A stretch of 64,000 bases of DNA from Chitinophaga sancti (GTDB lineage: Bacteria; Bacteroidota; Bacteroidia; Chitinophagales; Chitinophagaceae), in the NCBI RefSeq assembly GCF_034087045.1, contig NZ_CP139247.1, positions 4,676,001 to 4,740,000 of the forward strand. The letters run 5' to 3'. The position numbers and the translations under genes are program-made. A model generated the notes under the pieces. It was given only the letters and a program-made list of their open reading frames with translations. It was not told where the DNA came from and made no database searches. Positions 24,151 to 33,634 of the stretch are shown here, one piece after another (position 1 is the first letter of the stretch; every line of letters begins with the position of its first letter).

Positions 24151-25470
24151 CTATTTAACACTCAGAATATCCTTCACTCGTCCATTCTTCGGATCCAGCT
24201 CCATTACTTTTTTATAATTGATCTCAGCATTCACTTTATCACCTATCTGCGTATACGCATTGCCTAAATATTCATATGCAATGGCCGAAGTTGGAAATAG
24301 CTTTACATTCAGTTTAAACAACGCAATTCCAAACCCCGTTTGCTTGCTCTGCATAAAAATATCCCCATTGGCATTTAAAAAATCAGCATCAAATTTTCTG
24401 CCCTCCTGTTCACAAAGTGAACGCACATTTTGCTCTACATAAGGCATTCCATTCCCCGTGATCCATTTGTACAGCGTCAGCTGCGTAGGCGGTGTAAATG
24501 GTTGATACGTTCCGTCCTTCATCACTGAAATCACCCGTGGCGCCAACCTATCAGCTGACTCGCCCATATTACACAGTATCACATAACTATACCCATCTTC
24601 TGTGTACCCGATCGCCGATGTCCATGTAGGCAACCTGCCTGTCATATGCATCGTGAGGGGATAACTATAATGGGAGGGAAGCAACTGTTTCCGCTTAGCC
24701 TCTACAAATTTCAGCATATCATCCAGCGTGGCATACACGCCCTCATCCGGATGCCCGTTTTCAATATCGTCCACATTGGTTTTGGTCCCATCAGGATGCA
24801 CGATCTGGCCATACGCACGATTAGTGGCCGCCAGTTTCTCGGCCCTGGTATAAGCGATCGAAGTCATGCCCAGTGGCGCCCCGATGCGTGTACGCACCGC
24901 ATCGCCATAAGACTGTCCGGTTATTTTTTCTATCACCGCCCCCAGCACCACATAAGCGGAATTGGAATAAGCCTCGCCCGTACCCGGATTAAATAATAAC
25001 GGTTGCCAGGAAATGATCTGCAACAGGTCGTTGAGCTTAAAATCCGTCTTCCTGATCTTCGCATAATCCGGACTATGCTCATAATCACCTAATCCGGATC
25101 GCATGGTCAGCAATTGAGCGACTGTGATCGCCTTGCCCGTCTCAGGCGGAAAAATGTTTACGAAATGGTCTACAGATGCCAGTTCATCCAGTTTTCCCTC
25201 GCTGATCAGTTGCCGGATAATTTCTTCAGTAAATTGCTTGGTAAGATAATTTGTATTGTACAGGGTATTGGCAGTCAATGGTCTTTTGGTAGAGTTCTCA
25301 GAAAAGCCGTTTTGCTTGCCGTAAAAAACAGCCCCATCTTTCAGAATCACCGCCTGTCCTGAGAACATGCCCGACTCTATCGCCTGCCGGAATAATTGTG
25401 TGAAGGGTTGTGCATAGGTTGGAATAGTCAGTATCATAGCCACCCCCAATGAAAATATGGCTTTTTTCAT
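24151..25470 (-). CDS. Beta-lactamase-fold (serine hydrolase) protein lacking the catalytic serine, with TPR tail
   Basis: 439 residues; signal peptide ending at TYAQP. The serine hydrolase domain (about 22-310) keeps the second motif YSN (168-170) and a late HMTG segment. At the SxxK position the sequence is NTNYLTKQF: the nucleophile Ser is Tyr75, with Lys78 retained. One base change (TAT to TCT) would restore Ser. The C-terminal part (about 345-439) looks like TPR repeats (IAYEYLGNAYTQIGDKVNAEINYKKVME-type). It is probably periplasmic and probably not a normal hydrolase; it may bind peptides or cell-wall fragments. Family assignment is secure, activity is not. Confidence 0.82.
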   Translation of the reverse strand: MKKAIFSLGVAMILTIPTYAQPFTQLFRQAIESGMFSGQAVILKDGAVFYGKQNGFSENSTKRPLTANTLYNTNYLTKQFTEEIIRQLISEGKLDELASVDHFVNIFPPETGKAITVAQLLTMRSGLGDYEHSPDYAKIRKTDFKLNDLLQIISWQPLLFNPGTGEAYSNSAYVVLGAVIEKITGQSYGDAVRTRIGAPLGMTSIAYTRAEKLAATNRAYGQIVHPDGTKTNVDDIENGHPDEGVYATLDDMLKFVEAKRKQLLPSHYSYPLTMHMTGRLPTWTSAIGYTEDGYSYVILCNMGESADRLAPRVISVMKDGTYQPFTPPTQLTLYKWITGNGMPYVEQNVRSLCEQEGRKFDADFLNANGDIFMQSKQTGFGIALFKLNVKLFPTSAIAYEYLGNAYTQIGDKVNAEINYKKVMELDPKNGRVKDILSVK

Positions 25471-25500
25471 AGGTTTTTTGGGGGTAAATGTACGTTATAT

Positions 25501-26154
25501 TCAATATTCCAGTATTTCTTTGATACAGGCAATGGCCTGTTCGCAATCCTGGCGGGTAATAGCGTCTAATAATTCTACATGCAGATCCTGTGTCAAGGTC
25601 ATGATAGAAGTATCTCTCATGGTGTCTAGCAGGTATCTTTTTACATGTTTGGCTGTCGCCTTGTACAGGTCTTCCAGCACGGGGTTGCAGGTGGCATGGG
25701 CCATACAGCTATGAAAAGCCAGGTCTTCATCAATACTCTGCTCTATCTGCCCGGTTTTGCCAAAGTGATCCCTGCGCTGCAGCACTTCCGCCATGTTGCG
25801 GATATCCGCTTCCGTACGGTTCATAGCCGCTTTCTCCGCCATCTTGATTTCCAGCCAGGCGCGTACTTCATCTATGTGTTTAGTATCTGCCTTGCTCAGG
25901 CGAACATCGATGGGCTCGCGGGAGCTCACCATCTCATTTACAAATGAACCGACACCATGGCGTACATCGAGTATGCCAATGTTAGCAAGCAACTTTATAG
26001 CTTCCCTGATTGTCGACCGACCCACCCCAAAAGAAGCCATCATATCCGTTTCGTTCGGCAGCTTTTCGCCTACCTGATATGTACCATTGACTATCAGGTC
26101 GTTGATGCGATCCGCAACTTCTTCCGCAAGTGTTTTCCTATGTATTTTAGTCAT
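25501..26154 (-). CDS. FadR-type GntR-family transcriptional regulator
   Basis: 217 residues. The winged helix (about 1-72) has the GntR pattern LPNETDMMASFGVGRSTIREAIKLLANIGILDVRHGVGSFV. The FCD effector-binding domain (about 90-215) includes RAWLEIKMAEKAA, DEDLAFHSCMAHATCNPVLEDL and the metal or ligand residues of FCD proteins. Such regulators sense organic acids. It lies 5 bases after the double ABC ATPase gene, in the same leftward operon. Confidence 0.88.
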   Translation of the reverse strand: MTKIHRKTLAEEVADRINDLIVNGTYQVGEKLPNETDMMASFGVGRSTIREAIKLLANIGILDVRHGVGSFVNEMVSSREPIDVRLSKADTKHIDEVRAWLEIKMAEKAAMNRTEADIRNMAEVLQRRDHFGKTGQIEQSIDEDLAFHSCMAHATCNPVLEDLYKATAKHVKRYLLDTMRDTSIMTLTQDLHVELLDAITRQDCEQAIACIKEILEY

Positions 26155-26159
26155 GTCAG

Positions 26160-27614
26160 CTATTGAATCGTTTCTATTTTTACCACATGTCCATTATCCA
26201 GTAAAATCCTTTTTTCCAGGCAGGATGGAAGGGCCGATTCGTAATGGCCTACATAAATTAATGTTGTCCCGTTTGCGCACAATCTGTCGACAAACTTATT
26301 GAAGTATTGTGTCTGGTCATTGTCCAGTCCCTGACACGGTTCATCCAGAATTAACAATTCAGGATTCTTGATGATCGCTCTCGCCAGCAGTGCCAGGCGT
26401 TGTTTGCCCAATGGCAGGGTGTTGAGCAGTTCATGCTGTACATCCTTCAGGTTCAGGAACGCAATCAGTTCTCTTACCTTCACAGTCTGCGAGTAAGGAA
26501 GCTGTTTGAACAACCCGATAGAATCATAAAAACCGGATGCTATACTGGTGAATACTGTTGCACCGGGATCAAAATACCAGTGCAGTTCCGGACTGATTAA
26601 ACCGATCTTTTCCTTGATGTCCCAGATACTTTCACCACTTCCACGTTGTTTACCAAAGAGGTAGAGGCCATCTACATATGACTGTGGATGATCTGCACAG
26701 ACCAGGCTGAGTAAAGTTGATTTACCGGAACCATTGTGTCCCTGCAATAACCACTTTTCACCGGCGTTCACTTCCCAGTTAATATTATTCAGTACCTGCT
26801 TTTCACCATAGTGAATATTCATATCGACCATCTTCACTACCTGTGCTGCATGATATACTGGCTTTTCCGTGAGGAATTCAGGCAGTGGTTCCAGTTCGTG
26901 CAATATCTCGCTGGAATGCTCATTGGTAGAAGAGGATACCAGTTTACCATCAATGATCTGCGCATACTGATGCACATTATTGGGTACGCCGGAGTCGTTG
27001 GTGATCAGAATGTATTGAGATCCCACCTGGGCAAATTCTTCCAGGAGGGTGTTTAAATTCTTTCTTGAAGCTACATCCAGACCGGCGTAAGGCTGGTCCA
27101 GGATTAGCAGTTGTGGCTTGAGCCAGAGGGCCTTGATCAATTGCAGCTTTTTGTGCTCCCCGCTGGAGAGTTCTATCAGCTGAGAGTCCAGCAGTCCTCT
27201 ATATCCGAGTGCATCTATAATCGTATCGGCATCGGCTAAATCGAGGTTCTTTTCTTTTCCAAAGACTTTAAAATCTCCAAGTACGGTAAGGGTTTCTCTC
27301 GCCTGTTTACGATTATAGCGCTGTTGGTAGTAAAAATTCGCGTCGCCTTCTAAGTTCTTAAAGTGGTACCAGTTGGAAACGTAGAGTACCTGCTGAGGAA
27401 GTGGGCTGTTTTTATCAAAGTTATATTCGATGTTGCCGTCGATACCTTTAGGTGTTTCTATCAGTTGGGCGAGGGTGGTTTTTCCGCTCCCGCTTATTCC
27501 GTTCAGCACCCAGTTTTGTCCACGAACTATATTCCAGTTTAAATTATCTAATACGATCTTGTCTTTAAACCTTACATTCAGATTTAAAACTTTAACAACG
27601 GACTCTGACATCAT
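26160..27614 (-). CDS. Double ABC ATPase, ModF-like
   Basis: 484 residues with two complete ABC domains and no membrane segments. Domain 1 (about 5-230) has Walker A GISGSGKTT and signature LSSGEHKK with LLILDQP. Domain 2 (about 262-480) has Walker A GHNGSGKST, signature-like LPLGKQRL (LSGGQ degenerate) and LLILDEP. The arrangement fits ModF (PhrA), a stand-alone protein often near molybdate transport genes. No molybdate genes are seen here, so a link to molybdenum is not supported. It is followed by the FadR-type regulator gene. Confidence 0.82.
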   Translation of the reverse strand: MMSESVVKVLNLNVRFKDKIVLDNLNWNIVRGQNWVLNGISGSGKTTLAQLIETPKGIDGNIEYNFDKNSPLPQQVLYVSNWYHFKNLEGDANFYYQQRYNRKQARETLTVLGDFKVFGKEKNLDLADADTIIDALGYRGLLDSQLIELSSGEHKKLQLIKALWLKPQLLILDQPYAGLDVASRKNLNTLLEEFAQVGSQYILITNDSGVPNNVHQYAQIIDGKLVSSSTNEHSSEILHELEPLPEFLTEKPVYHAAQVVKMVDMNIHYGEKQVLNNINWEVNAGEKWLLQGHNGSGKSTLLSLVCADHPQSYVDGLYLFGKQRGSGESIWDIKEKIGLISPELHWYFDPGATVFTSIASGFYDSIGLFKQLPYSQTVKVRELIAFLNLKDVQHELLNTLPLGKQRLALLARAIIKNPELLILDEPCQGLDNDQTQYFNKFVDRLCANGTTLIYVGHYESALPSCLEKRILLDNGHVVKIETIQ

Positions 27615-27695
27615 ATTCCAATTTCTGAGAAGAAGAGGCAGGATGTATCATCTATAAATGAAACTCCCGGGAATCGCATACATGGATTCGAATGT

Positions 27696-27732
27696 AAAGA
27701 GCGTGTATCAAAAGTAAGATACACGCTCTTTA
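27696..27732. terminator. Intrinsic terminator of ilvC
   Basis: Perfect 14-bp stem AAAGAGCGTGTATC / GATACACGCTCTTT with an 8-base loop. It is symmetric enough to work in both directions, though the genes on both sides run leftwards. Confidence 0.82.
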
Positions 27733-27739
27733 ATATATT

Positions 27740-29221
27740 TTAGGCAGTCTTAATAGACTTCATAGCTGTCATCGCTTTACGCAGTTTTCTTCCTACTACT
27801 TCCACCGGATGGTCGCGCAGGATTGCGTTGACGTGTACCAGTTCAGCGTTATCAACGGAACCGGTTTTACCTTCGTTGAAGTTTTTACCCACCAGGTCAG
27901 TATCAACAGTCTTCATGAAACCAGCCAGCAATGGTTTACAAGCCTGATCAAACAGGTAGCAGCCATATTCAGCAGTGTCAGAAATCACACGGTTCATTTC
28001 GAACAGTTTCTTACGTGCAATAGTATTTGCAATCAGTGGTGTTTCGTGCAGAGACTCGTAGTATGCAGATTCAGCTTTGATACCAGCTTCTACCATTGTT
28101 TCGAAAGCCAGTTCCACACCTGCTCTGATGAATGCTACCATCAGGGTGTAGTTGTCAAAGTATTCCTGTTCGCCGATCTTCATGTCGCCGGCAGGTGTCT
28201 TTTCGAAAGCGGTTTCACCGGTTTCAGCTCTCCATTTCAGCAGGTTCGCATCACCATTCGCCCAGTCTTTCATCATTGTGCTGCTGAATTCACCGCTCAT
28301 GATGTCATCCTGGTGTTTCTGGAACAGCGGACGCATGATGGTCTTCAGTTCTTCAGAAATTTTGAAAGCAGCTATTTTCGCAGGGTTGCTCAAACGGTCC
28401 ATCATACCACTTACACCACCGTGTTTCAGGGCTTCAGTCACTACTTCTACACCGTATTGAACTAATTTGGAAGCGTAACCAGGATCGATACCTTTCTCCA
28501 GCATTTTGTCGAAAGACAGGATAGAACCGGTTTGCAGCAGACCACACAGGATGGTTTGCTCACCCATCAGGTCAGACTTTACTTCAGCTACAAAGCTGGA
28601 ACGCAGTACACCAGCTCTGTGGCCACCTGTACCTACGCAATAAGCTTTCGCCTGCTCCAGGCCTTTACCTTCAGGATCGTTCTCCGGGTGAACAGCGATC
28701 AGGGTAGGTACACCAAAGCCTCTCAGGTACTCTGCTCTTACTTCAGAACCCGGGCATTTAGGTGCCACCATTATAACAGTGATGTCTTTACGGATTTGCA
28801 TACCTTCTTCTACAATGTTGAACCCGTGAGAGTACAGCAGGGTAGAATTCTTTTTCATCAAAGGCATTATCTTAGTTACCACAGCAGTGTGTTGCTTGTC
28901 GGGAGTGAGGTTCACTACCACATCTGCACCTGGAATCAGTTCTTCGAATGTGCCAACCTTGAAGTTGTTGTCAGTTGCATTTTTCCAGGAATCTCTCTTG
29001 TTGTCGATTGCTTCCTGACGCAGTGCGTAGGAAATGTCCAGACCACTATCTCTGAGGTTCAGACCCTGATTTAAACCCTGAGCACCTGCTCCAACGATAA
29101 CTACCTTCTTACCCTTGAGGGCAGCTACGCCGTCAGCAAATTCAGCGATGTCCATGAACTCGCATACACCTAATTGGTTCAGTTGCTCCCTGAGGGGTAA
29201 AGAATTAAAATAATTTGCCAT
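27740..29221 (-). CDS. ilvC: Ketol-acid reductoisomerase, long (class II) form
   Basis: 493 residues, the length of the plant/E. coli-like class II enzyme with a duplicated knotted C-terminal domain. The Rossmann motif is [21 protein letters not shown]; the active site regions include [26 protein letters not shown] and [11 protein letters not shown]. It converts acetolactate to the dihydroxy acid in valine, leucine and isoleucine synthesis, using Mg and NADPH. It stands alone, with no ilvB, ilvN, ilvD or leu genes in the window. The promoter is at 29269-29289. Confidence 0.95.
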   Translation of the reverse strand: MANYFNSLPLREQLNQLGVCEFMDIAEFADGVAALKGKKVVIVGAGAQGLNQGLNLRDSGLDISYALRQEAIDNKRDSWKNATDNNFKVGTFEELIPGADVVVNLTPDKQHTAVVTKIMPLMKKNSTLLYSHGFNIVEEGMQIRKDITVIMVAPKCPGSEVRAEYLRGFGVPTLIAVHPENDPEGKGLEQAKAYCVGTGGHRAGVLRSSFVAEVKSDLMGEQTILCGLLQTGSILSFDKMLEKGIDPGYASKLVQYGVEVVTEALKHGGVSGMMDRLSNPAKIAAFKISEELKTIMRPLFQKHQDDIMSGEFSSTMMKDWANGDANLLKWRAETGETAFEKTPAGDMKIGEQEYFDNYTLMVAFIRAGVELAFETMVEAGIKAESAYYESLHETPLIANTIARKKLFEMNRVISDTAEYGCYLFDQACKPLLAGFMKTVDTDLVGKNFNEGKTGSVDNAELVHVNAILRDHPVEVVGRKLRKAMTAMKSIKTA

Positions 29222-29679
29222 TGCTTCTTAAAGTATTAATTAAAGTCTAAATGTTAAGTCCGATGTCGTGTCATCTGATGACAAAGTTATCAGGATTTTT
29301 ATTATTGTCAATACCCATTTTATATTTCGGGAATTATTTCAAAGAGACCCGGAATTTTTTAGATATTATTTAATCAGGCTACCTTTTCTGCCTGATTTTC
29401 GAATGAGGACGGTACCACGAACCCGATTTGCCACCATCCAGTAAGGCGTAACCAGTTTTCCCGGCCTTTCTGATGTTTTAAATAGTTCCTGTTTCTCATA
29501 TAGTGGGGGAATAAAAAGGCGGGTAAAAACAACAGTGAACGGGTGAGGGGAGCAAATTTAACGATTGATAACCAACTTTAACAATTTTTTGTCTACGAAA
29601 AAGGGGGTTTCATCTCTGAATTTCAGGATTTCTGACAGGGGGTATAGGTTGAATATTTCCTTCGTTATAATTTCCCCCT
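29222..29679. other. Intergenic region between ilvC and the LytS-type kinase gene
   Basis: 458 bases with no gene of its own. It contains the ilvC promoter and operator (29269-29289) and a hairpin AATCAGGC / GCCTGATT at 29372-29397 followed by TTTTC. No coding signal or known RNA was seen in the remainder. Confidence 0.6.
29269..29289 (-). promoter_or_regulatory. Promoter and candidate operator of ilvC
   Basis: On the minus strand TAACTTTG (plus 29282-29289) fully matches the -7 box, with TTGAC about 20 bases upstream of it. The palindrome TGTCATCTGATGACA (29269-29283) overlaps the predicted start of transcription, where a repressor would act. Confidence 0.55.
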
Positions 29680-30639
29680 ATGAAAAATACCTTTCATGCA
29701 ATACTGATAGTTGTCATCATACTCCTGACCATATTCGTACCATATCCGCCTAAGCATTTCCTGACCATCACTGCGCGGGAATTGTACTATTCCGTGATGC
29801 TGGACAATGTGATGGCGGCAGGCGGCTATTTCCTGAATTTTTATGTCTTTATTCCCTTTTTGTATTACGGGAAAAGGGCATTTTATTTCCTGGTATTGAT
29901 CGCCTATGCAGTATGCGTGATTTATGTTCCGGCAATACTCAACTACCTTTTTTCAGGGGTTCGCTTTTTAGATCAGCTTCACTTTCCGGTACCTCAGTTA
30001 GTCTTGCTGGCAGCAGCTTTCATGTTATCGTACATCGCCCGCAAACGTTATGAATGGAAACAGTTGTCAGAAGAAAAGACGGCCTTTGAATTGTCCGCCC
30101 TGAAACAACAAATGCAGCCACATTTTTTCTTCAATACGCTGAATGGCATTTATGGGTTATCTATACAGCAATCAGAAAAAACACCTGCGTATATTCTGAA
30201 ACTGGCAAACATGATGCGGTATGTATTATACGAAAGTAATGCAGACAAAGTATCGCTTGCCAAAGAACTGGACCATATCAGCAACTACTGCCAGATGCAA
30301 CAGCTCAGGCTTGGTTTGAATAACCAGGTATCACTGCGCATCACCGGTGAGGTAGGCACAAAACAGATTGCACCATTTATCTTAATACCATTTATCGAGA
30401 ATAGTTTCAAACATGGTATCTCTTCCAGCAGGGACACACAAATGCTGATACAAATAATCACAACCACAGATACACTTCATTTTTCTGCAACAAATACAAT
30501 TGTAAAAACCGCTTCGAATGACGGTGTTGGTATCAAAAATGTAAAACGCAGACTGGATTTAATTTATCCCGATCAATACACGTTGACCATCAGCCAGCAA
30601 ACGCATCAATTCATCGTTCAACTCAGTGTAAATTTATGA
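29680..30639 (+). CDS. LytS-type sensor histidine kinase
   Basis: 319 residues. Four hydrophobic helices occupy about residues 5-120, then a short coiled segment and the His_kinase (PF06580) domain. The phospho-acceptor is His148 in QQMQPHFFFNTLNG, and the ATP-binding part has PFILIPFIENSFKHG (N box) and GVGIKNVKRRLDLIY. The sensor region is only membrane helices, so the signal is probably in or at the membrane. It overlaps the response regulator gene by 4 bases (ATGA), so they are a two-component pair. Confidence 0.9.
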   Translation: MKNTFHAILIVVIILLTIFVPYPPKHFLTITARELYYSVMLDNVMAAGGYFLNFYVFIPFLYYGKRAFYFLVLIAYAVCVIYVPAILNYLFSGVRFLDQLHFPVPQLVLLAAAFMLSYIARKRYEWKQLSEEKTAFELSALKQQMQPHFFFNTLNGIYGLSIQQSEKTPAYILKLANMMRYVLYESNADKVSLAKELDHISNYCQMQQLRLGLNNQVSLRITGEVGTKQIAPFILIPFIENSFKHGISSSRDTQMLIQIITTTDTLHFSATNTIVKTASNDGVGIKNVKRRLDLIYPDQYTLTISQQTHQFIVQLSVNL

Positions 30640-31319
30640 GACCTTTAGATGCTATTACTATCGACGACGAGCCGATCGCCCACGAAATTCTATCTCTATT
30701 CAGCAAAAAACTAAACGGGATCAGGCTGAAACGACAATTTACCAATCCGGAGCAGGCATATCAATACCTGGCCAGCAATCATGTAGACCTGATCCTGCTG
30801 GATATAGAAATGGCGGATGTAAATGGTTTTTCTTTTTACAGATCGTTGCCACAGCGACCTATGGTGATCTTCACAACCGCGCATCCGGAGTATGCATTAG
30901 AAGGATTTAACGTAGCGGCGGTTGACTACCTGTTGAAACCCTTTTCGGAAGAGCGTTTTGAACAGGCGATCCTGAAAGCCGGTATGCAGAAAGATTTGCA
31001 GGAAATGGCGCACTCACTGACTATCAGGGCCGACTATGAAACGAGGAATGTGCAGCTGAAAGACATCCTTTATATCGAAGGGTTAAACAACTACGTTAAG
31101 ATCTATACCACATCGGCCACACATCCCTTATTGTCGATGATGTCGCTGAAAGAGATGATGAGCCGCTTGCCGGGGCATCAGTTCATGCGCATACACAGAT
31201 CTTACATCGTACCTCGCCCCAGGGTGAGCGCAATTACCAGCCGTTACGTCACGGTGGCAGGGAAAAAGCTGCCGGTAGGCGATACTTATCGAAGTAGTGT
31301 GATGACGATTCTCCAATAA
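30636..31319 (+). CDS. LytTR-family response regulator
   Basis: 227 residues. The receiver domain (1-115) has acidic residues DDE near the start and phospho-acceptor Asp56 in LILLDIEMADVNG, with Lys in LLKPFSE. The LytTR DNA-binding domain (about 125-227) includes the segments LYIEGLNNYVKIYT and FMRIHRSYIV. It acts with the preceding kinase. The unknown exported protein at 31379 follows after 59 bases but has its own promoter box. Confidence 0.92.
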   Translation: MRPLDAITIDDEPIAHEILSLFSKKLNGIRLKRQFTNPEQAYQYLASNHVDLILLDIEMADVNGFSFYRSLPQRPMVIFTTAHPEYALEGFNVAAVDYLLKPFSEERFEQAILKAGMQKDLQEMAHSLTIRADYETRNVQLKDILYIEGLNNYVKIYTTSATHPLLSMMSLKEMMSRLPGHQFMRIHRSYIVPRPRVSAITSRYVTVAGKKLPVGDTYRSSVMTILQ

Positions 31320-31366
31320 AATAGCATGGTTTTCCCTTATTATTTTCTGCCGGCTATATAGGAATA

Positions 31367-31374
31367 TAGATTTG
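31367..31374 (+). promoter_or_regulatory. -7 box of the exported protein gene (leaderless-type)
   Basis: TAGATTTG fully matches TAnnTTTG and ends 4 bases before the ATG at 31379. Confidence 0.6.
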
Positions 31375-31378
31375 TCAG

Positions 31379-32941
31379 ATGAAGTATTTATTGCCTGTCA
31401 CGCTACTTGCTTTTATTCCTTTGTCTGTCTGGTCACAGCCTCCCGGTCCCCCTATGCCAACCGGGCGTACGCAAAAAGTACTGCTTATTCTGAATGAAAA
31501 GACAGGAAAAACTGACACGGTTAAAATGGGTAATTTTATCAGGTTGTGGTTCTGGTCCGACAAGAAACTGAAGATGGAACAACCGCTTACCCGCACCGAC
31601 TTAAGAAAACATACTTATTTTGTCGAATCCAACCTGATGGGAGTGACGGATAGTGCCCTTATATTTTTAAAACGGTCTCCATTTATCCCTGTACCACCCA
31701 TTCCATTGCCTATCCCACTTCCCATCCGCCTGCCCAACAAGATCCCGATGCATGAATACGATACCATCAAATTGAGCCAGATCAAAGGTATCCGTATGGT
31801 CAACATGGGCCTGGAAGGCGCCGCTGTCGGTGTTACTATGGTTCCTGCCATGTCTATCGTACCGGATTACTTTACGACCTGGCCGGGCATGATGTTCATG
31901 CAACCCAGTATGTCTATTGTATCGACCTATGTGGGCGATGTGATGTTCCCAATGCATAAGGTGAACAGGGAACGGAAAAAGACCCATTATACCCTGGGCA
32001 CCGGCGAAATACCAACGGATACCATGTACTATATCCAAAAGCGGAAGATGAATGGTGAAAACGATTATGAATGGGAAGTGGAAAGGCTGGAACGCTACGA
32101 AAAAATGTATAAACACATTAAAAAGGAGCTGTCAGACGAATTGCTGGATCATTATCAGGGGAATACCGTTTTCAGTATACCCCTGGGTGTTACCCTCATC
32201 CCGGATGGTTTCAGAAGCGGGGAAGATATGAAAACAAGGGTCAGTATCACTGAACGGAAGTTCTTCTTTGGCTTTGCTACTGAGAACTTTATCACCGACC
32301 GGCACCGCATCGGGAATGAATTGACCCTCAACAGGACGGAACGGTTTATGTCCATAACAGGTACCAACAGTATTGCCATCAATTCTTCAATGGGAATGAT
32401 CCTGTCTAACTTCACTTACCTGAAGTGGGGCCTGAAAGGCATTTACAGTGAGGGGTACAAGCAGCGGCAATGGATTAAGATTCACCAGCTGGACGAAGAA
32501 ATCGCTGCTTCCGAAGAGATAGACGATATAGAAACCGGGCTGCTGATGGCAAAGCGGAATTACTTCAGGTCCATGCTGGCAGCTGAGCCGAAACCCTACC
32601 TGCTATTCGGGGTAGGGGCCGTGAATACCACCCTGATCAAAGTAAAGGGCAGTGAGGCCAGCGGTATCGGCTCTACGGACTACTCCCAGCAGAAATTTGC
32701 ACTGGAAGGTGGGTTTGGAATGTTCACCCGCGTGGGAAAACGCCTCACGTACGACTTTTCTGCCAAATACATCTGGACGCCGAAGTACAGTCCTTACATC
32801 GGCGGATTGGAGCGCTATAGCGGGTTTAGATTACAGCTGAACATCGGTTATATGTCAGGCGTGTCTTTTATGAGAATGAGGAGAATATTAAAGATGGCAA
32901 ATACTAACAGAGATCCTAAAGGTGATGAATTAAAGCTATAA
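31379..32941 (+). CDS. Exported protein of unknown function
   Basis: 520 residues with a signal peptide (MKYLLPVTLLAFIPLSVWSQ). A Pro-rich segment of short repeats (VPPIPLPIPLPIRLP) lies around residue 105. The C-terminal third (about 400-500) alternates in a way expected for outer-membrane beta-strands (PYLLFGVGAVNTTLIKV, KFALEGGFGMFTRV, YSGFRLQLNIGYMSG). I do not recognise the family. It follows the LytS/LytTR pair and may be its target, which is inference only. Confidence 0.75.
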   Translation: MKYLLPVTLLAFIPLSVWSQPPGPPMPTGRTQKVLLILNEKTGKTDTVKMGNFIRLWFWSDKKLKMEQPLTRTDLRKHTYFVESNLMGVTDSALIFLKRSPFIPVPPIPLPIPLPIRLPNKIPMHEYDTIKLSQIKGIRMVNMGLEGAAVGVTMVPAMSIVPDYFTTWPGMMFMQPSMSIVSTYVGDVMFPMHKVNRERKKTHYTLGTGEIPTDTMYYIQKRKMNGENDYEWEVERLERYEKMYKHIKKELSDELLDHYQGNTVFSIPLGVTLIPDGFRSGEDMKTRVSITERKFFFGFATENFITDRHRIGNELTLNRTERFMSITGTNSIAINSSMGMILSNFTYLKWGLKGIYSEGYKQRQWIKIHQLDEEIAASEEIDDIETGLLMAKRNYFRSMLAAEPKPYLLFGVGAVNTTLIKVKGSEASGIGSTDYSQQKFALEGGFGMFTRVGKRLTYDFSAKYIWTPKYSPYIGGLERYSGFRLQLNIGYMSGVSFMRMRRILKMANTNRDPKGDELKL

Positions 32942-32993
32942 ATTGGATATTTGATATTTTTTTATAATTTACGGTCCCATATTTTACTATCCT

Positions 32994-33365
32994 ATGAGTA
33001 TTGAAAAGATCGTATTTGACAAGGCGTATGACGGCCCTATTGATGCAGACATTGACTGGGTGGCCGGCGGAAATTTTGACGGCTATATCTACAAAACCAC
33101 TTTACGTTTTACAGAAGAAAAGAATGAAGTAGTCCTCACTACTAAGATTGTAGACCAGTCCAGGTATGATGGAGAGGAATTTGATACAAATGATATCGGA
33201 ACATTTTCAGTTTCTGACAAACGGGCAATTGTTTGCCAGTTCCCCGGTTTCGATATGAGAGGAAGATTCCTGGGCGAAAATTGCGAATTTATTGCGTTTT
33301 CTATCTGGTATAATAAGGACAGGACCCGCACTTACTCCAAGGTGTATACGCTTACAGCCGACTAA
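32994..33365 (+). CDS. Small protein of unknown function
   Basis: 123 residues, no signal peptide or membrane segment, acidic, predicted mostly beta-strand by its alternating pattern (GYIYKTTLRFTEEKNEVVLTTKI). Two Cys (positions about 80 and 97). I do not recognise it. It stands 52 bases after the exported protein on the same strand. Coding is supported by a clean start and normal composition. Confidence 0.65.
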   Translation: MSIEKIVFDKAYDGPIDADIDWVAGGNFDGYIYKTTLRFTEEKNEVVLTTKIVDQSRYDGEEFDTNDIGTFSVSDKRAIVCQFPGFDMRGRFLGENCEFIAFSIWYNKDRTRTYSKVYTLTAD

Positions 33366-33390
33366 AATGCGTATCCTGCAGGGATGGAAA

Positions 33391-33428
33391 TATCTTCAAA
33401 GAGGCAGGAGGAGGTATCTTTGAAGATA
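33391..33428. repeat. Strong inverted repeat in intergenic DNA
   Basis: Arms TATCTTCAAAGA and TCTTTGAAGATA form a perfect 12-bp stem around a 14-base purine-rich loop. No T-tract follows, so it is not a typical terminator. Confidence 0.55.
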
Positions 33429-33595
33429 CCCAAATCGTGCATTTCAAATTTGCAACAGGGGGTAGGTAGCGGGCGCAGCTAATCGGGGAATCTCTTACTG
33501 GATAGGTTCGCCGGTCTCTACAACAGCATTTCAGGTATCAAAAATTGTAGAGAAATCTCTTATATCATTCATTACTTGAAATTAATAAAAATTAC

Positions 33596-33603
33596 TAATT
33601 TTG
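33596..33603 (+). promoter_or_regulatory. -7 box of the stand-alone receiver gene
   Basis: TAATTTTG fully matches TAnnTTTG, 31 bases before the ATG at 33635. Confidence 0.5.
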
Positions 33604-33634
33604 CGGCGCCCCAATAGCCGGGTGATTTACACTT

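Noticed and set aside
23967..24161. 64-codon frame on the minus strand
   Set aside because: It is made of the terminator and dispersed repeat copy A. The related repeats at 51390 and 60824 do not keep this frame open, so it is not a gene.
27809..29074. Long open frames antisense to ilvC
   Set aside because: ilvC is complete and certain; the opposite frames are Phe/His/Val-rich shadows of its codon usage.
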